Below are positions 34,090-42,663 of a stretch of DNA of 64,000 nucleotides, piece after piece (the first letter of the stretch is position 1; each line of letters opens with the position of its first letter). Under the pieces are notes generated by a model that saw nothing but the letters and a program-made list of their open reading frames with translations, was not told where the DNA came from and ran no database searches. The position numbers and the translations under genes are program-made. Origin of the DNA: Nocardia alba NBRC 108234 (GTDB taxonomy: Bacteria; Actinomycetota; Actinomycetes; Mycobacteriales; Mycobacteriaceae); contig NZ_BDAX01000036.1 in assembly GCF_001612665.1 (NCBI RefSeq), forward strand, positions 22,190 through 86,189, in the 5' to 3' direction.

Positions 34090-34268
34090 CAACGGTAGCA
34101 AGCGCCACACCCCCACGGTTCACCTGAACGCAACCGCGTCGAAAGCGGCAACCCCCACAAGCGAAGCGCTACTCCCCCGCAACACATCCCTGGACTCCAC
34201 GACCACCCTCACGAGCGAATCGCCGAGCCTCCCGCAACCACCTACGAACTCCCAACCCGACCACCACG

Positions 34269-34354
34269 TTTTCGGCCGCCCCGAATCCGAGGGGCGATAC
34301 GTAACGCCGAAGGCGCAGTATCGCCCCTCGGATTCGGGGTTACGAGGCCGAAAA
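34269..34354. repeat. 86-bp long palindrome after erpA
   Basis: Inner 22-bp perfect stem (34279-34300 with 34318-34339), capped by a small CGCC-GAA-GGCG hairpin, and an outer 9-bp stem TTTTCGGCC / GGCCGAAAA (34269-34277 with 34346-34354). It starts 16 bp after the erpA stop. The remainder of the 34022-34370 gap holds nothing gene-like. Confidence 0.85.
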
Positions 34355-34370
34355 CCCGCGGCACCAGCCG

Positions 34371-34727
34371 CTAGTTGAACGAGTCTCCGCAGGCGCAGGA
34401 GCCGGTGGCGTTGGGGTTGTCGATAGTGAAGCCCTGCTTCTCGATGGTGTCGACGAAGTCGATCGAGGCGCCGTCGATGTACGGGGCGCTCATGCGGTCG
34501 ACGGCCAGCTTCACGCCGGAGAACTCGACGACGATGTCACCGTCGAGGATGCGATCGTCGAAGAACAGCTGGTAGCGCAGACCGGCACAACCACCGGGCT
34601 GCACGGCGATCCGCAGGGCCAGGTCGTCGCGGCCCTCCTGGTCGAGCAGCGCCTTCGCCTTGATGGCGGCAGCGTCGGTCAACGTCGCACCGTGGGTCTC
34701 GGTGGCGGTCTCGTTCTGCACAGTCAT
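34371..34727 (-). CDS. erpA: A-type iron-sulfur cluster carrier/insertion protein
   Basis: 118-aa HesB/ErpA family protein that receives Fe-S clusters and hands them to apo-enzymes. The three conserved cysteines are present: one in QPGGCAGLRYQ and two in SCACGDSF. ATG 34727 has AGGAG 5 bases upstream, better than the GTG at 34733. The Rv2204c homologue sits in the same place. The many Fe-S and haem respiratory proteins coded nearby (QcrA, for example) are natural clients, though that is an inference. Confidence 0.93.
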   Translation of the reverse strand: MTVQNETATETHGATLTDAAAIKAKALLDQEGRDDLALRIAVQPGGCAGLRYQLFFDDRILDGDIVVEFSGVKLAVDRMSAPYIDGASIDFVDTIEKQGFTIDNPNATGSCACGDSFN

Positions 34728-34985
34728 GGACACTCCTAGTTCGACTCAGCCCGTCAACGGACCTCAGGTGCACAGCGCACGACTGATTCCAACGCTGTCG
34801 CAGCGACTGCTATTCCTATTTTGCCACCCTCGGCGCAGCCAGTGGACGCCACCTGGGTGCTTGTGCCCACAGTACGCCCTGTGACGGCGTGATCTGTGTC
34901 GCAGCCCGGCCGCGGTTGAGATCGGGCCCACCGCTGAGCGGACCGCATTTCCCGATGGTCGCCATCATCGAATAGCCTGGTGAAC

Positions 34986-35642
34986 GTGAAATTGTTTCGT
35001 CGCGACGAGTCCAGCACCATCGACGAGTCCGTCGACCCCTCGGTGCCCGAATCCGAACAGGCCGCCGCTACCACGTCGACCACTCCGGGTAAGGGCAGGC
35101 CGACGCCGAAAAGGCGTGAGGCGGAAGGGAAGCGTCGCGGTCCGATCGCGCCCGCTCCGCTGACCGCGAAGGAAGCCCGCGCGCGCCGCAAGGCCGTCAA
35201 GGGCACCAAAGAGGACCGCAAGTCCGCCGCCGCCGACCGTCGCGCCGCCGTGCAGGACCGCCGCGCCCGCATGCTCGCCGGCGAGGACAAGTACCTGCTG
35301 CCCCGCGATCAGGGTCCGGTTCGCGCGTATGTGCGCGATCTGGTGGACGCCCGCCGCAACCTGGTCGGTCTGTTCATGCCGATGGCGCTGGTGCTGATCC
35401 TGTCGATGTTCGTGGCCCCCGGCCTGCAGACCATCGTCACGCTCGCGATGCTGGTGATGATGTTCTTCATGATCATCGAGGGCTTCGTCCTCGGCAGGAT
35501 CGTGAACAACCGCGTACTCGAGCGCTTCCCCGACACCACGGACACCGGTTTCAAGCTCAGCTGGTACGCCTTCGTCCGTGCCTCGCAGATCCGTAAGATG
35601 CGCGCCCCGAAGCCCCGGGTCGGCCCCGGCGCGGCGGTGTAG
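34986..35642 (+). CDS. DUF3043 membrane protein (Rv2206 type)
   Basis: 218 aa. Highly charged N-terminal half (Lys/Arg/Ala/Glu-rich, KEARARRKAVKGTKEDRKS), then PRDQGPVRAYVRDLVDARRN, and two membrane helices (LFMPMALVLILSMFVAPGL and IVTLAMLVMMFFMIIEGFVLG), ending in a basic tail. This is the DUF3043 pattern of actinobacteria; function unknown. TAGCCT ends 7 bases before GTG 34986, which favours a leaderless start there over GTG 34980. Divergent from erpA. Confidence 0.85.
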   Translation: MKLFRRDESSTIDESVDPSVPESEQAAATTSTTPGKGRPTPKRREAEGKRRGPIAPAPLTAKEARARRKAVKGTKEDRKSAAADRRAAVQDRRARMLAGEDKYLLPRDQGPVRAYVRDLVDARRNLVGLFMPMALVLILSMFVAPGLQTIVTLAMLVMMFFMIIEGFVLGRIVNNRVLERFPDTTDTGFKLSWYAFVRASQIRKMRAPKPRVGPGAAV

Positions 35643-35662
35643 TTCGGGGCGTATTCGCGCAT

Positions 35663-35821
35663 TCAGCGATGGTCGGGGCGGGTGTAACCCGCGATGGCCG
35701 TGAGTTCGGCGTTCATGCGCTGAGCGTCGCGGTCGACGATCCCGGTGGATCCGGCGGTGCCGCGACCGATCAGTACGGCGAACGCGATGATCACGGTGAG
35801 GACGATCAGAAAAGTAAGCAT
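35663..35821 (-). CDS. 52-aa single-pass membrane protein, hypothetical
   Basis: A short frame starting at ATG 35821: MLTFLIVLTVIIAFAVLIGR is a strongly hydrophobic helix with a following Arg, then a soluble tail rich in Asp, Arg and Ala that ends GYTRPDHR. It fills most of the gap between two plus-strand genes and its composition fits a small membrane protein. There is no clear ribosome site, and I recognise no family. A real but unannotated small gene is plausible. Confidence 0.55.
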   Translation of the reverse strand: MLTFLIVLTVIIAFAVLIGRGTAGSTGIVDRDAQRMNAELTAIAGYTRPDHR

Positions 35822-35906
35822 GGCAGTAATTTTGCGCTCGATGATTTTCAGCCGAAAGTGGCCGTTCTGTCATTGTGCGCAAAGATTCAGCCAGCTACGA
35901 TGAGGC

Positions 35907-36860
35907 ATGCTGTCGAAGGTTGCCGTAGTCCTCAGCGACCGGCTCGCAATGTTCGAATTCGGTGTCGTCTGTGAGGTTTTCGGCCTCGACCGCACCGCCG
36001 ACGGCCTGCCCGGCTTCGACTTCCGGGTCTGCGGCGCCGACCCGGGCAAGCCGCTGCGTTCCACCACCCCCGGCATTTCGGTCACCCCCGAGTTCGGCCT
36101 CGACCAGCTCGCCGCGGCCGATCTCGTGGCCATCCCCGCCTCCCCGATCGACCAGTACGACGATCGGGTGCTCGACGCGGTACGCAGTGCCGCCGACGCG
36201 GGCGCGACCGTCCTCACCGTCTGCTCGGGCGCCTTCCTCGCCGGCGCGGCCGGTCTGCTCGACGGCCGCAAGTGCACCACCCACTGGCGCTACGTCGACA
36301 GACTCGCCGCGATGTTCCCCGAAGCGACCGTCGACCCCGACGTGCTGTTCGTCGACGCGGGCAACCTGATCACCAGCGCGGGCACCGCCGCGGGCATCGA
36401 CGCCTGCCTGCACCTGGTCCGCCGCGAGATCGGCACCGCCGCCGCCAACGGCATCGCGCGCCGCATGGTGGTTCCGCCGCAGCGCGACGGTGGCCAGCGC
36501 CAGTTCATCGAGCAGCCGGTCCCCGAGTGCAGCTCGATCGGTCTGTCCACCACCTTGGCGTGGCTCAGCGAGAACCTCGCCCACCCGCACACCGTCGACG
36601 AGCTCGCGGCCCGCTCCAGCATGTCCACCCGCACCTTCGCCCGCCGCTTCGCCGCCGAAACCGGCACCACCCCGGTCAAGTGGCTCACCACCCAGCGCGT
36701 CCTGTTCGCCAAGCACCTGCTCGAAACCACCGACATGGCCCTGGAGCGGATCGCCGACGAGTCCGGCTTCGGCTCCGGAGCACTGTTGCGTCACCACTTC
36801 CAGCGCCAAGTCGGCATCGCCCCCACCGAATATCGTCGCCGCTTCGGCGCGGCCGGCTGA
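35907..36860 (+). CDS. GlxA-family AraC-type transcriptional regulator
   Basis: 317 aa. N-terminal DJ-1/PfpI-like domain (VAVVLSDRLAMFEFGVVCEVFG, then VLTVCSGAFLAGAAGLLDGRKCTTHW with the nucleophile-elbow Cys) fused to a C-terminal pair of AraC HTH motifs (HTVDELAARSSMSTRTFARRF and LERIADESGFGSGALLRHHFQ). Related regulators control catabolic genes in response to small metabolites. The effector is unknown. GAGG lies just before ATG 35907, and TACGAT stands 5 bases upstream of it. Confidence 0.9.
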   Translation: MLSKVAVVLSDRLAMFEFGVVCEVFGLDRTADGLPGFDFRVCGADPGKPLRSTTPGISVTPEFGLDQLAAADLVAIPASPIDQYDDRVLDAVRSAADAGATVLTVCSGAFLAGAAGLLDGRKCTTHWRYVDRLAAMFPEATVDPDVLFVDAGNLITSAGTAAGIDACLHLVRREIGTAAANGIARRMVVPPQRDGGQRQFIEQPVPECSSIGLSTTLAWLSENLAHPHTVDELAARSSMSTRTFARRFAAETGTTPVKWLTTQRVLFAKHLLETTDMALERIADESGFGSGALLRHHFQRQVGIAPTEYRRRFGAAG

Positions 36861-36966
36861 GCCGACGTTCAATTCCGCTCTCCGCGGCGGCCGATGGCCA
36901 CACCTGTCCCGACCGATTGGTACCGCGCGGCGCGGCGCTGTCGCCGATGCTGTGAAGCCGCACAAT

Positions 36967-38019
36967 ATGCTTGACGCGCTAGGCGCAAACTGGTCGTCTA
37001 GCAGGGTGTTTCACACTGGGTGGGGTAGTTTCCGTCGGCTGAGCAGAGTTCTCACGATCGTCGCCGCGGCCGTGGCCGTGTCGTCGTCGGTCAGCACATC
37101 GACAGCCTTCGCGGTGCCGGTCGCGGCACCGGCGATGCGGACGCCCGCAGGCGGTCTCGAGGATCTGGTCGTTCCGTCGAGCATGGGCCCGATCAAGGTC
37201 CAGGTGCAGTGGGCGGCGCGCGGCGGCAGTTCCGCGTTGTATCTTCTCGACGGTCTGCGCGCTCCGGCCGACCACAGTCAGTGGACCACCGACACCGACG
37301 CACTACGCCAATTCGCCGGTGACGACGTCACTTTGGTGTTCCCGGTCGGCGGCAACTCCAGCTTCTACACCGATTGGTACCGGCCGAGCAGCACCAATGG
37401 CCAACCGACGACCTACAAGTGGGAAACGTTCCTCACCCGCGAACTGCCCGACTTCCTGGCCGGATACGGCGTCTCCCGCACCAACAACGCCATCGTCGGC
37501 GTCTCCATGGGCGGCAATGCCGCCATGACACTGGCCGCCCACCATCGCGACCAGTTCCGGTTCGCCGGATCGTTCTCCGGGTTCCTCAACCCGGCGGCCC
37601 CGATGTGGAACCAGGTGATGCGCGCGGCCATGCTCGACGAGGGTCGGTTCAACATCGATGACATGTGGGGCGCCGCGGGCGATCCCGCCTGGAGTCGCAA
37701 CGACGCCACCGTCCAGGCCGAACTGTTGCGCGGACTCCCGCTGTATGTGACCAGCGGCAACGGCGTCCCCGGTCCCCTCGATCTCCCGAGCGGCGTCGGT
37801 AACACCGTCAACGCGGCCGGGATCGAGTCGTTCGCCGTGATCACAGCGAGTGTCTTCCGCGACCGCACCGCCGCCCTCGGCATCCCCGCCCGGGTCGACT
37901 TCACCAACGGCACCCACACCTGGCCGTACTGGCAACAGTCCCTCGCTTCCGCCCGCCCGATGATCCTGGACGCTCTTTCCCTTTCTCCGGGTACTTCACC
38001 GGTAGCGGGTGATCGCTGA
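36967..38019 (+). CDS. Antigen 85-like mycolyltransferase/esterase
   Basis: About 350 aa, alpha/beta-hydrolase of the antigen 85 kind, which moves mycolic acids onto trehalose or arabinogalactan outside the cell. Signal peptide: basic n-region (SFRRLSR), hydrophobic VLTIVAAAVAVSSSVSTSTA, cleavage near AFA. VPSSMGPIKVQVQW opens the mature protein; LYLLDGLRA and FPVGGNSSFYTDWY follow; the nucleophile is in GVSMGGNAAMTLA; the closing NGTHTWPYW carries the catalytic His. ATG 36967 is used; GTG 37006 is equally possible. This gene is strong evidence for a mycolic-acid bacterium. Confidence 0.9.
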   Translation: MLDALGANWSSSRVFHTGWGSFRRLSRVLTIVAAAVAVSSSVSTSTAFAVPVAAPAMRTPAGGLEDLVVPSSMGPIKVQVQWAARGGSSALYLLDGLRAPADHSQWTTDTDALRQFAGDDVTLVFPVGGNSSFYTDWYRPSSTNGQPTTYKWETFLTRELPDFLAGYGVSRTNNAIVGVSMGGNAAMTLAAHHRDQFRFAGSFSGFLNPAAPMWNQVMRAAMLDEGRFNIDDMWGAAGDPAWSRNDATVQAELLRGLPLYVTSGNGVPGPLDLPSGVGNTVNAAGIESFAVITASVFRDRTAALGIPARVDFTNGTHTWPYWQQSLASARPMILDALSLSPGTSPVAGDR

Positions 38020-38102
38020 ATTCGTGCCGGCCCGGATCACCTTCCTGGCAGCGGGAAGTCACCCCTGTTCCCGCGCGACCAGTCGGCGGTTACGGTGCTC
38101 GG

Positions 38103-38624
38103 ATGTCCACTCGCATCCTCGTTCTCGGCGGTGCGCGGTCCGGCAAGTCGGCCTATGCCGAGGCCCTGCTGACCGACGCGCCCGCGGTTCGCTACCTGGC
38201 TACCGCCGTTCTCGACCTCGCCGATCTCGACTTCGGTGACCGGATCGCCGTCCACCGCGCTCGTCGTCCCGCGCACTGGACCACCGTCGAGAACATCGAA
38301 CCCGCGACGGTTCTCGCCACCGAGACCCCCGCGACCCTGCTCGACGACATCGGCACCTGGATCACCGCCCGCCTCGATGCCCGCGGGGCATGGGATGCTC
38401 CGCGCGGCACCGTGGCACCGGACTGCGACGAGCTCGTCGCGGCCGTCGCGGCGTATCGGCAACGACTGGTGATCGTATCGCCCGAGGTGGGGATGGGGGT
38501 CATCCCCGCGACCCGCTCGGGGCGGCTGTTCCGCGACGAGATCGGCACGCTCAACCAGCGTCTCGCGCGGGCATGCGACGAGGCGTATCTCATCGTCGCC
38601 GGGCTGCCGATTCGACTGAAATGA
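38103..38624 (+). CDS. cobU: Adenosylcobinamide kinase / adenosylcobinamide-phosphate guanylyltransferase
   Basis: 173-aa bifunctional CobU, which phosphorylates adenosylcobinamide and then adds GMP on the way to vitamin B12. The P-loop is in LVLGGARSGKSAYAE; HRARRPAHWTTVEN carries the guanylylated His site; VSPEVGMGVIPATRSGRLFRDEIGTLNQRLA closes the domain. ATG 38103 has TACGGT 6 bases upstream and no ribosome site. It is followed on the same strand by cobT and cobS, forming the late nucleotide-loop assembly cluster. Confidence 0.93.
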   Translation: MSTRILVLGGARSGKSAYAEALLTDAPAVRYLATAVLDLADLDFGDRIAVHRARRPAHWTTVENIEPATVLATETPATLLDDIGTWITARLDARGAWDAPRGTVAPDCDELVAAVAAYRQRLVIVSPEVGMGVIPATRSGRLFRDEIGTLNQRLARACDEAYLIVAGLPIRLK

Positions 38625-38705
38625 GCCGGGCCGGTCGCCGTCGCGCACCGTGATCCGGGCAAGATGAGCGTCGAACACCCTGTACCACCTCCGAAAGGCA
38701 TGCCA

Positions 38706-39779
38706 GTGACGCACGGATTCGACCCGGTCGCGGCCCCGGACGCGCAGGTGCGCGCGGCGGCCGAGCAGCGCCAGACGCAGCTCACCAAACCGGCCGGATC
38801 GCTGGGACGGCTCGAGGAACTCGGCAATTGGGTCGCCGCGTGCCAGGGCGTGTGCCCGCCCCGGCAGTTCGAACGCGCCAGGGTGGTGCTTTTCGCGGGC
38901 GATCACGGCGTGGCCGAGCACGGTGTCTCTGCGTATCCGAGCGAGGTCACCGCGCAGATGGTGGCCAATTTCCAGGCCGGCGGCGCGGCCGTGAACGCGC
39001 TGGCCGCCGTCGCGGGCGCGACCGTGCGGGTCGTCGATATCGCCGTTGCCAGCGACACCGATCCCTCGGTGTCGCAGCACAAGGTACGCCGCTCGAGTGG
39101 TTCCCTCGACCGCGAGGACGCCCTCTCCGACGCCGAGGTCACCGCCGCGCTGGCCGCCGGTCGCGCGATCGCCGATGAGGAGATCGACGCGGGCGCCGAC
39201 CTGCTCATCGCCGGCGACATGGGCATCGGCAACACCACCCCGGCCACCGTCCTCATCGCCACGCTCACCGGCACCGAACCCGTCGCCGCGGTCGGGCGCG
39301 GCACCGGCGTCGACGACCAGGGCTGGATTCGCAAGGTCGCCGCGATCCGCGACGGCATGCGCCGCGCCCGCCCCGTCGCCACCGACCCCGTCGACCTGCT
39401 CCGCGTCGCCGCGGGCGCCGACTTCGCCGCCATGGCCGGTTTCCTCGCCCAGGCGGCCATCCGCCGCACGCCCGTGCTGCTCGACGGCGTCGTGGTGACC
39501 GCCGCCGCCCTGGTCGCCGAGGACATCGCCGCGGGTGCACGGGACTGGTGGCTGTCGGCTCACCGCTCCACCGAACCGGCCCACGACCTGGCCTTGAAGC
39601 ACCTGCGCCTGACCCCGCTGATCGACCTCGAGATGCGCCTCGGCGAAGGCTCCGGCGCCCTGACCGCCCTGCCGATCCTGCGCGCCGCGGTCGCGACCCT
39701 CGCCGAGATGTCCACCTTCGCCGACGCGGGCGTCAGCACCTCGGCCGAGAAATCGGACGCCATCGACCTGGCCAAGTGA
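38706..39779 (+). CDS. cobT: Nicotinate-nucleotide:dimethylbenzimidazole phosphoribosyltransferase
   Basis: Makes alpha-ribazole phosphate, the lower-ligand precursor of B12. About 357 aa. Motifs: LTKPAGSLGRLEELG, FAGDHGVAEHGVSAYPSEVTAQM, GADLLIAGDMGIGNTTPATVL, GRGTGVDDQGW and LRMGEG-like LEMRLGEGSGA with the catalytic Glu. GTG 38706 is preferred, as GAAAGG lies 7-9 bases upstream and it matches the family N-terminus; ATG 38700 and 38664 are also in frame. Between cobU and cobS, in the order seen for Rv2207-Rv2208. Confidence 0.92.
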   Translation: MTHGFDPVAAPDAQVRAAAEQRQTQLTKPAGSLGRLEELGNWVAACQGVCPPRQFERARVVLFAGDHGVAEHGVSAYPSEVTAQMVANFQAGGAAVNALAAVAGATVRVVDIAVASDTDPSVSQHKVRRSSGSLDREDALSDAEVTAALAAGRAIADEEIDAGADLLIAGDMGIGNTTPATVLIATLTGTEPVAAVGRGTGVDDQGWIRKVAAIRDGMRRARPVATDPVDLLRVAAGADFAAMAGFLAQAAIRRTPVLLDGVVVTAAALVAEDIAAGARDWWLSAHRSTEPAHDLALKHLRLTPLIDLEMRLGEGSGALTALPILRAAVATLAEMSTFADAGVSTSAEKSDAIDLAK

Positions 39780-39873
39780 GCGCTGCGAACGCGGCCGCCG
39801 TGATCCGCACCGAATCCCCCGCCCCGGGTGGTTTCGCGGGGCCGACGCACCCTGTCGTGGATCGGAGCCCCGC

Positions 39874-40623
39874 GTGAACGCGCTACGGCTGGCGGTCTCC
39901 TGGCTGACGGTCGTCCCGGTCGCCGGGCCCGCGACGGTCGACCGGCGCACGGCGGGCCACGCGATCACCCTCGCCCCGCTGATCGGTCTCGCGCTCGGAG
40001 CCGTCGCGGCGGCCGCCCTCTGGCTGCTGGTCAGCGTCGGCATGACCACGCTGCTCGCCGGTTTCCTCGTCGTCGGCCTGCTCGCCCTGCTCACCCGCGG
40101 GATGCACCTCGACGGCCTGGCCGACACCGTCGACGGGCTCGGCAGCTACGGACCACCCCGGCGGGCCCGCGAGATCATGAAGTCCGGCGGGGCGGGCCCG
40201 TTCGGCGTGGCCGCGCTCGTTTTCGCCATCGCCGTCCAAGCGGTGGCCTTCGCGACACTGGCCGATCAGCATCGCTGGCTCGCCCTCGCCCTCGCCGTCA
40301 CCGCGGGCCGAGTCGCCGTCGTGCCGGTGTGCCGCATCGGCATCCCCGCCGCCCCCGACGCCGGTTTCGGTGCGTTGGTCGCGGGCACGCAGCCGCGCGC
40401 CGCCGTGCTGATCTGGCCCGCGCTCGCCGTCGGCGCCGCGCTCGCGGCGGTTCCGGGCAACCTCTGGGTCGGCCCCGTTGTCGTGATCGTCGCCCTCGCG
40501 ATGGCCGCCGCGCTCACCCGCCATTGTGTGCGCCGTTTCGAAGGTCTGTCCGGAGATATTCTCGGCACAGTCGTGGAGATCACGGTTTCGATTGCCGCAG
40601 CGGGCTTCTCACTGGCGTTATAG
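39874..40623 (+). CDS. cobS: Adenosylcobinamide-GDP ribazoletransferase (cobalamin synthase)
   Basis: 249-aa integral membrane enzyme that joins adenosylcobinamide-GDP with alpha-ribazole (phosphate) in the last step of B12 assembly. Family motifs: RLAVSWLTVVPV, TRGMHLDGLADTVDGLGS with metal-binding acids, and GAGPFGVAAL following MKSGG. Six or more hydrophobic segments. GTG 39874 start. It ends the cobU-cobT-cobS run; no cobalamin riboswitch was recognised upstream of the cluster. Confidence 0.93.
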   Translation: MNALRLAVSWLTVVPVAGPATVDRRTAGHAITLAPLIGLALGAVAAAALWLLVSVGMTTLLAGFLVVGLLALLTRGMHLDGLADTVDGLGSYGPPRRAREIMKSGGAGPFGVAALVFAIAVQAVAFATLADQHRWLALALAVTAGRVAVVPVCRIGIPAAPDAGFGALVAGTQPRAAVLIWPALAVGAALAAVPGNLWVGPVVVIVALAMAAALTRHCVRRFEGLSGDILGTVVEITVSIAAAGFSLAL

Positions 40624-40756
40624 CGGATAGCTCGATTACCGGAAATTCGTACTGGTCACAAGTCCAGGATATGGGCGATTGTGTGCTCCCACAGACCGTC
40701 CGGTCAACGGTACTCGGGTGCGTCGCCAGCACACCGGTGGCAATACAGTGGAGCGC

Positions 40757-41470
40757 ATGTCATCCGAGCGCCTCTACTTCCGCCAGCTGCTGTCCGGCCG
40801 GGATTACGCCGTCGGCGATCCGATCGCCACGCAGATGCGCAACTTCGCGTATCTGATCGGCGACCGGGAGACCGGCGAGACCCTGCTGGTCGACCCCGCC
40901 TACCAGGCGGCCGACCTGGTCGACGTCGCCGAGGCCGACGGCATGCGCGTATCCGGCGTGCTCGCCACCCACCACCATCCCGACCATGTCGGTGGCACCA
41001 TGCTCGGTTTCACCCTCGGCGGCGTGGCCGAGCTGCTCGAGAAGACCAGCGTCGCCGTGCATGTCAACAAACTCGAACTCGACTGGGTCGCCCAGACCAC
41101 CGGTATCGCCCCCAGCGAGCTGACCGGCCACGACCACGGCGACAAGGTGACAGTCGGCGCCTTCGAGGTCGAGTTACTCCACACCCCCGGCCACACCCCC
41201 GGCAGCCAGTGCTTCCTGTTCGACGGCCGCCTCATCTCCGGCGACACCCTGTTCATCGACGGCTGCGGCCGCACCGACTTCCCCGGCGGCGACACCGACG
41301 AGATGTTCCGCAGCCTGCGCCAACTGGCCGCCCTCGACGGCAACCCGGTCGTCTACCCCGGCCACTGGTACTCCGAAGCCCCCAGCGCCCCCCTCGCTTC
41401 GGTCCGCGACACCAACTACGTCCTGCGCCCGAAGTCCCTCACCGAATGGCAAGCCCTGATGCCGGGCTGA
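40757..41470 (+). CDS. Metallo-beta-lactamase-fold hydrolase (glyoxalase II / persulfide dioxygenase-like)
   Basis: 237 aa. The zinc/iron-binding signature THHHPDHVGG (HxHxDH type), then HTPGHTPGSQCF, FDGRLISGDTLFIDGCGRTDFPGGD and YPGHWY. The sequence is nearer to persulfide dioxygenases (ETHE1) and glyoxalase II than to true lactamases; the presence of GRTDFPGGD is typical of the ETHE1 group. ATG 40757 has TACAGT 7 bases before it and no ribosome site, so it may be leaderless. Convergent with ilvE over a hairpin. Confidence 0.87.
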   Translation: MSSERLYFRQLLSGRDYAVGDPIATQMRNFAYLIGDRETGETLLVDPAYQAADLVDVAEADGMRVSGVLATHHHPDHVGGTMLGFTLGGVAELLEKTSVAVHVNKLELDWVAQTTGIAPSELTGHDHGDKVTVGAFEVELLHTPGHTPGSQCFLFDGRLISGDTLFIDGCGRTDFPGGDTDEMFRSLRQLAALDGNPVVYPGHWYSEAPSAPLASVRDTNYVLRPKSLTEWQALMPG

Positions 41471-41481
41471 CTCACCCCCGG

Positions 41482-41506
41482 TCCGGGGCCCAGGCCGGGC
41501 CCCGGA
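41482..41506. terminator. Bidirectional hairpin between the hydrolase gene and ilvE
   Basis: TCCGGGGCCC-AGGCC-GGGCCCCGGA, a perfect 10-bp GC-rich stem between convergent stops. Confidence 0.75.
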
Positions 41507-41510
41507 TCCC

Positions 41511-42608
41511 CTACAGCGTCTGCATCCACCCATGCCGATCGGCGAAAGTACCCCGCTGAATCCCGGTCAACGTATCCCGCAGCGCCATCGTCACCTCACC
41601 GGGCTCGCCACCACCGATAGCGAATTCACCCGTCCCGGACTTCACCCAGCCCACCGGCGTGATCACCGCCGCCGTCCCACAGGCGAAGACCTCACTGATC
41701 TCACCGGATTCGGCACCCTCGCGCCATTCCTCCACCGAGATCTTGCGCTCCTGCACCGGGTACCCGGAGTCGGCCGCCAGAGTGAGCAGCGAGTCGCGGG
41801 TGATACCGGGCAGCAGCGAACCCGAGAGTTCCGGGGTGACCAGGCGCGCTTCCGACCCGGTGCCGAACACGAAGAACAGGTTGTTGGTGCCCATTTCCTC
41901 GACGTAGCGACGCTCGCAGGCGTCCAGCCAGACCACCTGGTCACAGCCTTCGTCGGTGGCCTGCGCCTGCGCGAGCAGCGACGAGGCGTAGTTGCCCGCC
42001 ACCTTCGCCTCACCGGTGCCGCCGGGAGCCGCGCGCACGTACTCGGTCGAGAGCCACACCCGCACCGGCTTCACACCGCGCGGGAAGTAGGCCCCGGCGG
42101 GCGAGGCGAGCAGCAGGTACTTGTACGCCGAAGCCGGCTTCACACCGAGGCCCGCTTCGGTGGAGAACATGAACGGGCGCAGGTACAGCGAGTCCTCGCC
42201 ACCTGCCGCGGGCACCCAGTCGGCGTCCACATCGAGCAGTTGACGCACGGATTCGATGAACAGCTCTTCGGGTAGTTCGGCCATCGCCATGCGCGCGGCC
42301 GAGCGGCGGAACCGCGCGGCGTTGGCGTCGATGCGGAAGGTCGCGATCTCGCCGTTGGGCTGGCGGTAGGCCTTGAGCCCTTCGAAGATCGCCTGACCGT
42401 AGTGGAACACCATGGTCGCCGGGTCCATCGAGAGCGGGCCGTACGGTTCGACGCGCGCGTTGCCCCACTGGCCGTCGGCGTAGTCGATCGACACCATGTG
42501 ATCGGTGAAGAACCGTCCGAAACCGGGGGCCGCCAGTACCTCTTCCCGCCGCGGCGCCGGAACGGGCGCGGGGTGCGGGATACGGGTGAACTGTGCGGCG
42601 ACTGTCAT
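41511..42608 (-). CDS. ilvE: Branched-chain amino acid aminotransferase
   Basis: PLP enzyme for the last step of valine, leucine and isoleucine synthesis and the first of their breakdown. 365 aa, fold type IV. Features: VFHYGQAIFEGLKAYR, SLYLRPFMFST, the PLP-lysine region GEAKVAGNYASSLLAQ, LDACERRYVEEMGTNNLFFVF, and SLLPGITRDSLL. ATG 42608 has AGGATT upstream; the frame runs on to 42725 without homologous sequence. On the same strand as gcvT, 55 bp downstream of it; Rv2210c-Rv2211c shows the same pairing. Confidence 0.95.
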   Translation of the reverse strand: MTVAAQFTRIPHPAPVPAPRREEVLAAPGFGRFFTDHMVSIDYADGQWGNARVEPYGPLSMDPATMVFHYGQAIFEGLKAYRQPNGEIATFRIDANAARFRRSAARMAMAELPEELFIESVRQLLDVDADWVPAAGGEDSLYLRPFMFSTEAGLGVKPASAYKYLLLASPAGAYFPRGVKPVRVWLSTEYVRAAPGGTGEAKVAGNYASSLLAQAQATDEGCDQVVWLDACERRYVEEMGTNNLFFVFGTGSEARLVTPELSGSLLPGITRDSLLTLAADSGYPVQERKISVEEWREGAESGEISEVFACGTAAVITPVGWVKSGTGEFAIGGGEPGEVTMALRDTLTGIQRGTFADRHGWMQTL

Positions 42609-42663
42609 GGTGAGAATCCTATCCGGGCCGATTCGGTGCTGTCTCGCCCCCACTACGGGGGAG

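Noticed and set aside
35669..35974. 101-codon plus-strand frame overlapping the start of the GlxA-like gene
   Set aside because: Low-complexity composition and overlap with a better gene; the minus-strand 52-aa frame explains the region better.
38020..38102. Cobalamin riboswitch ahead of cobU
   Set aside because: Only 83 bp are available before cobU and no B12-box-like sequence was seen.
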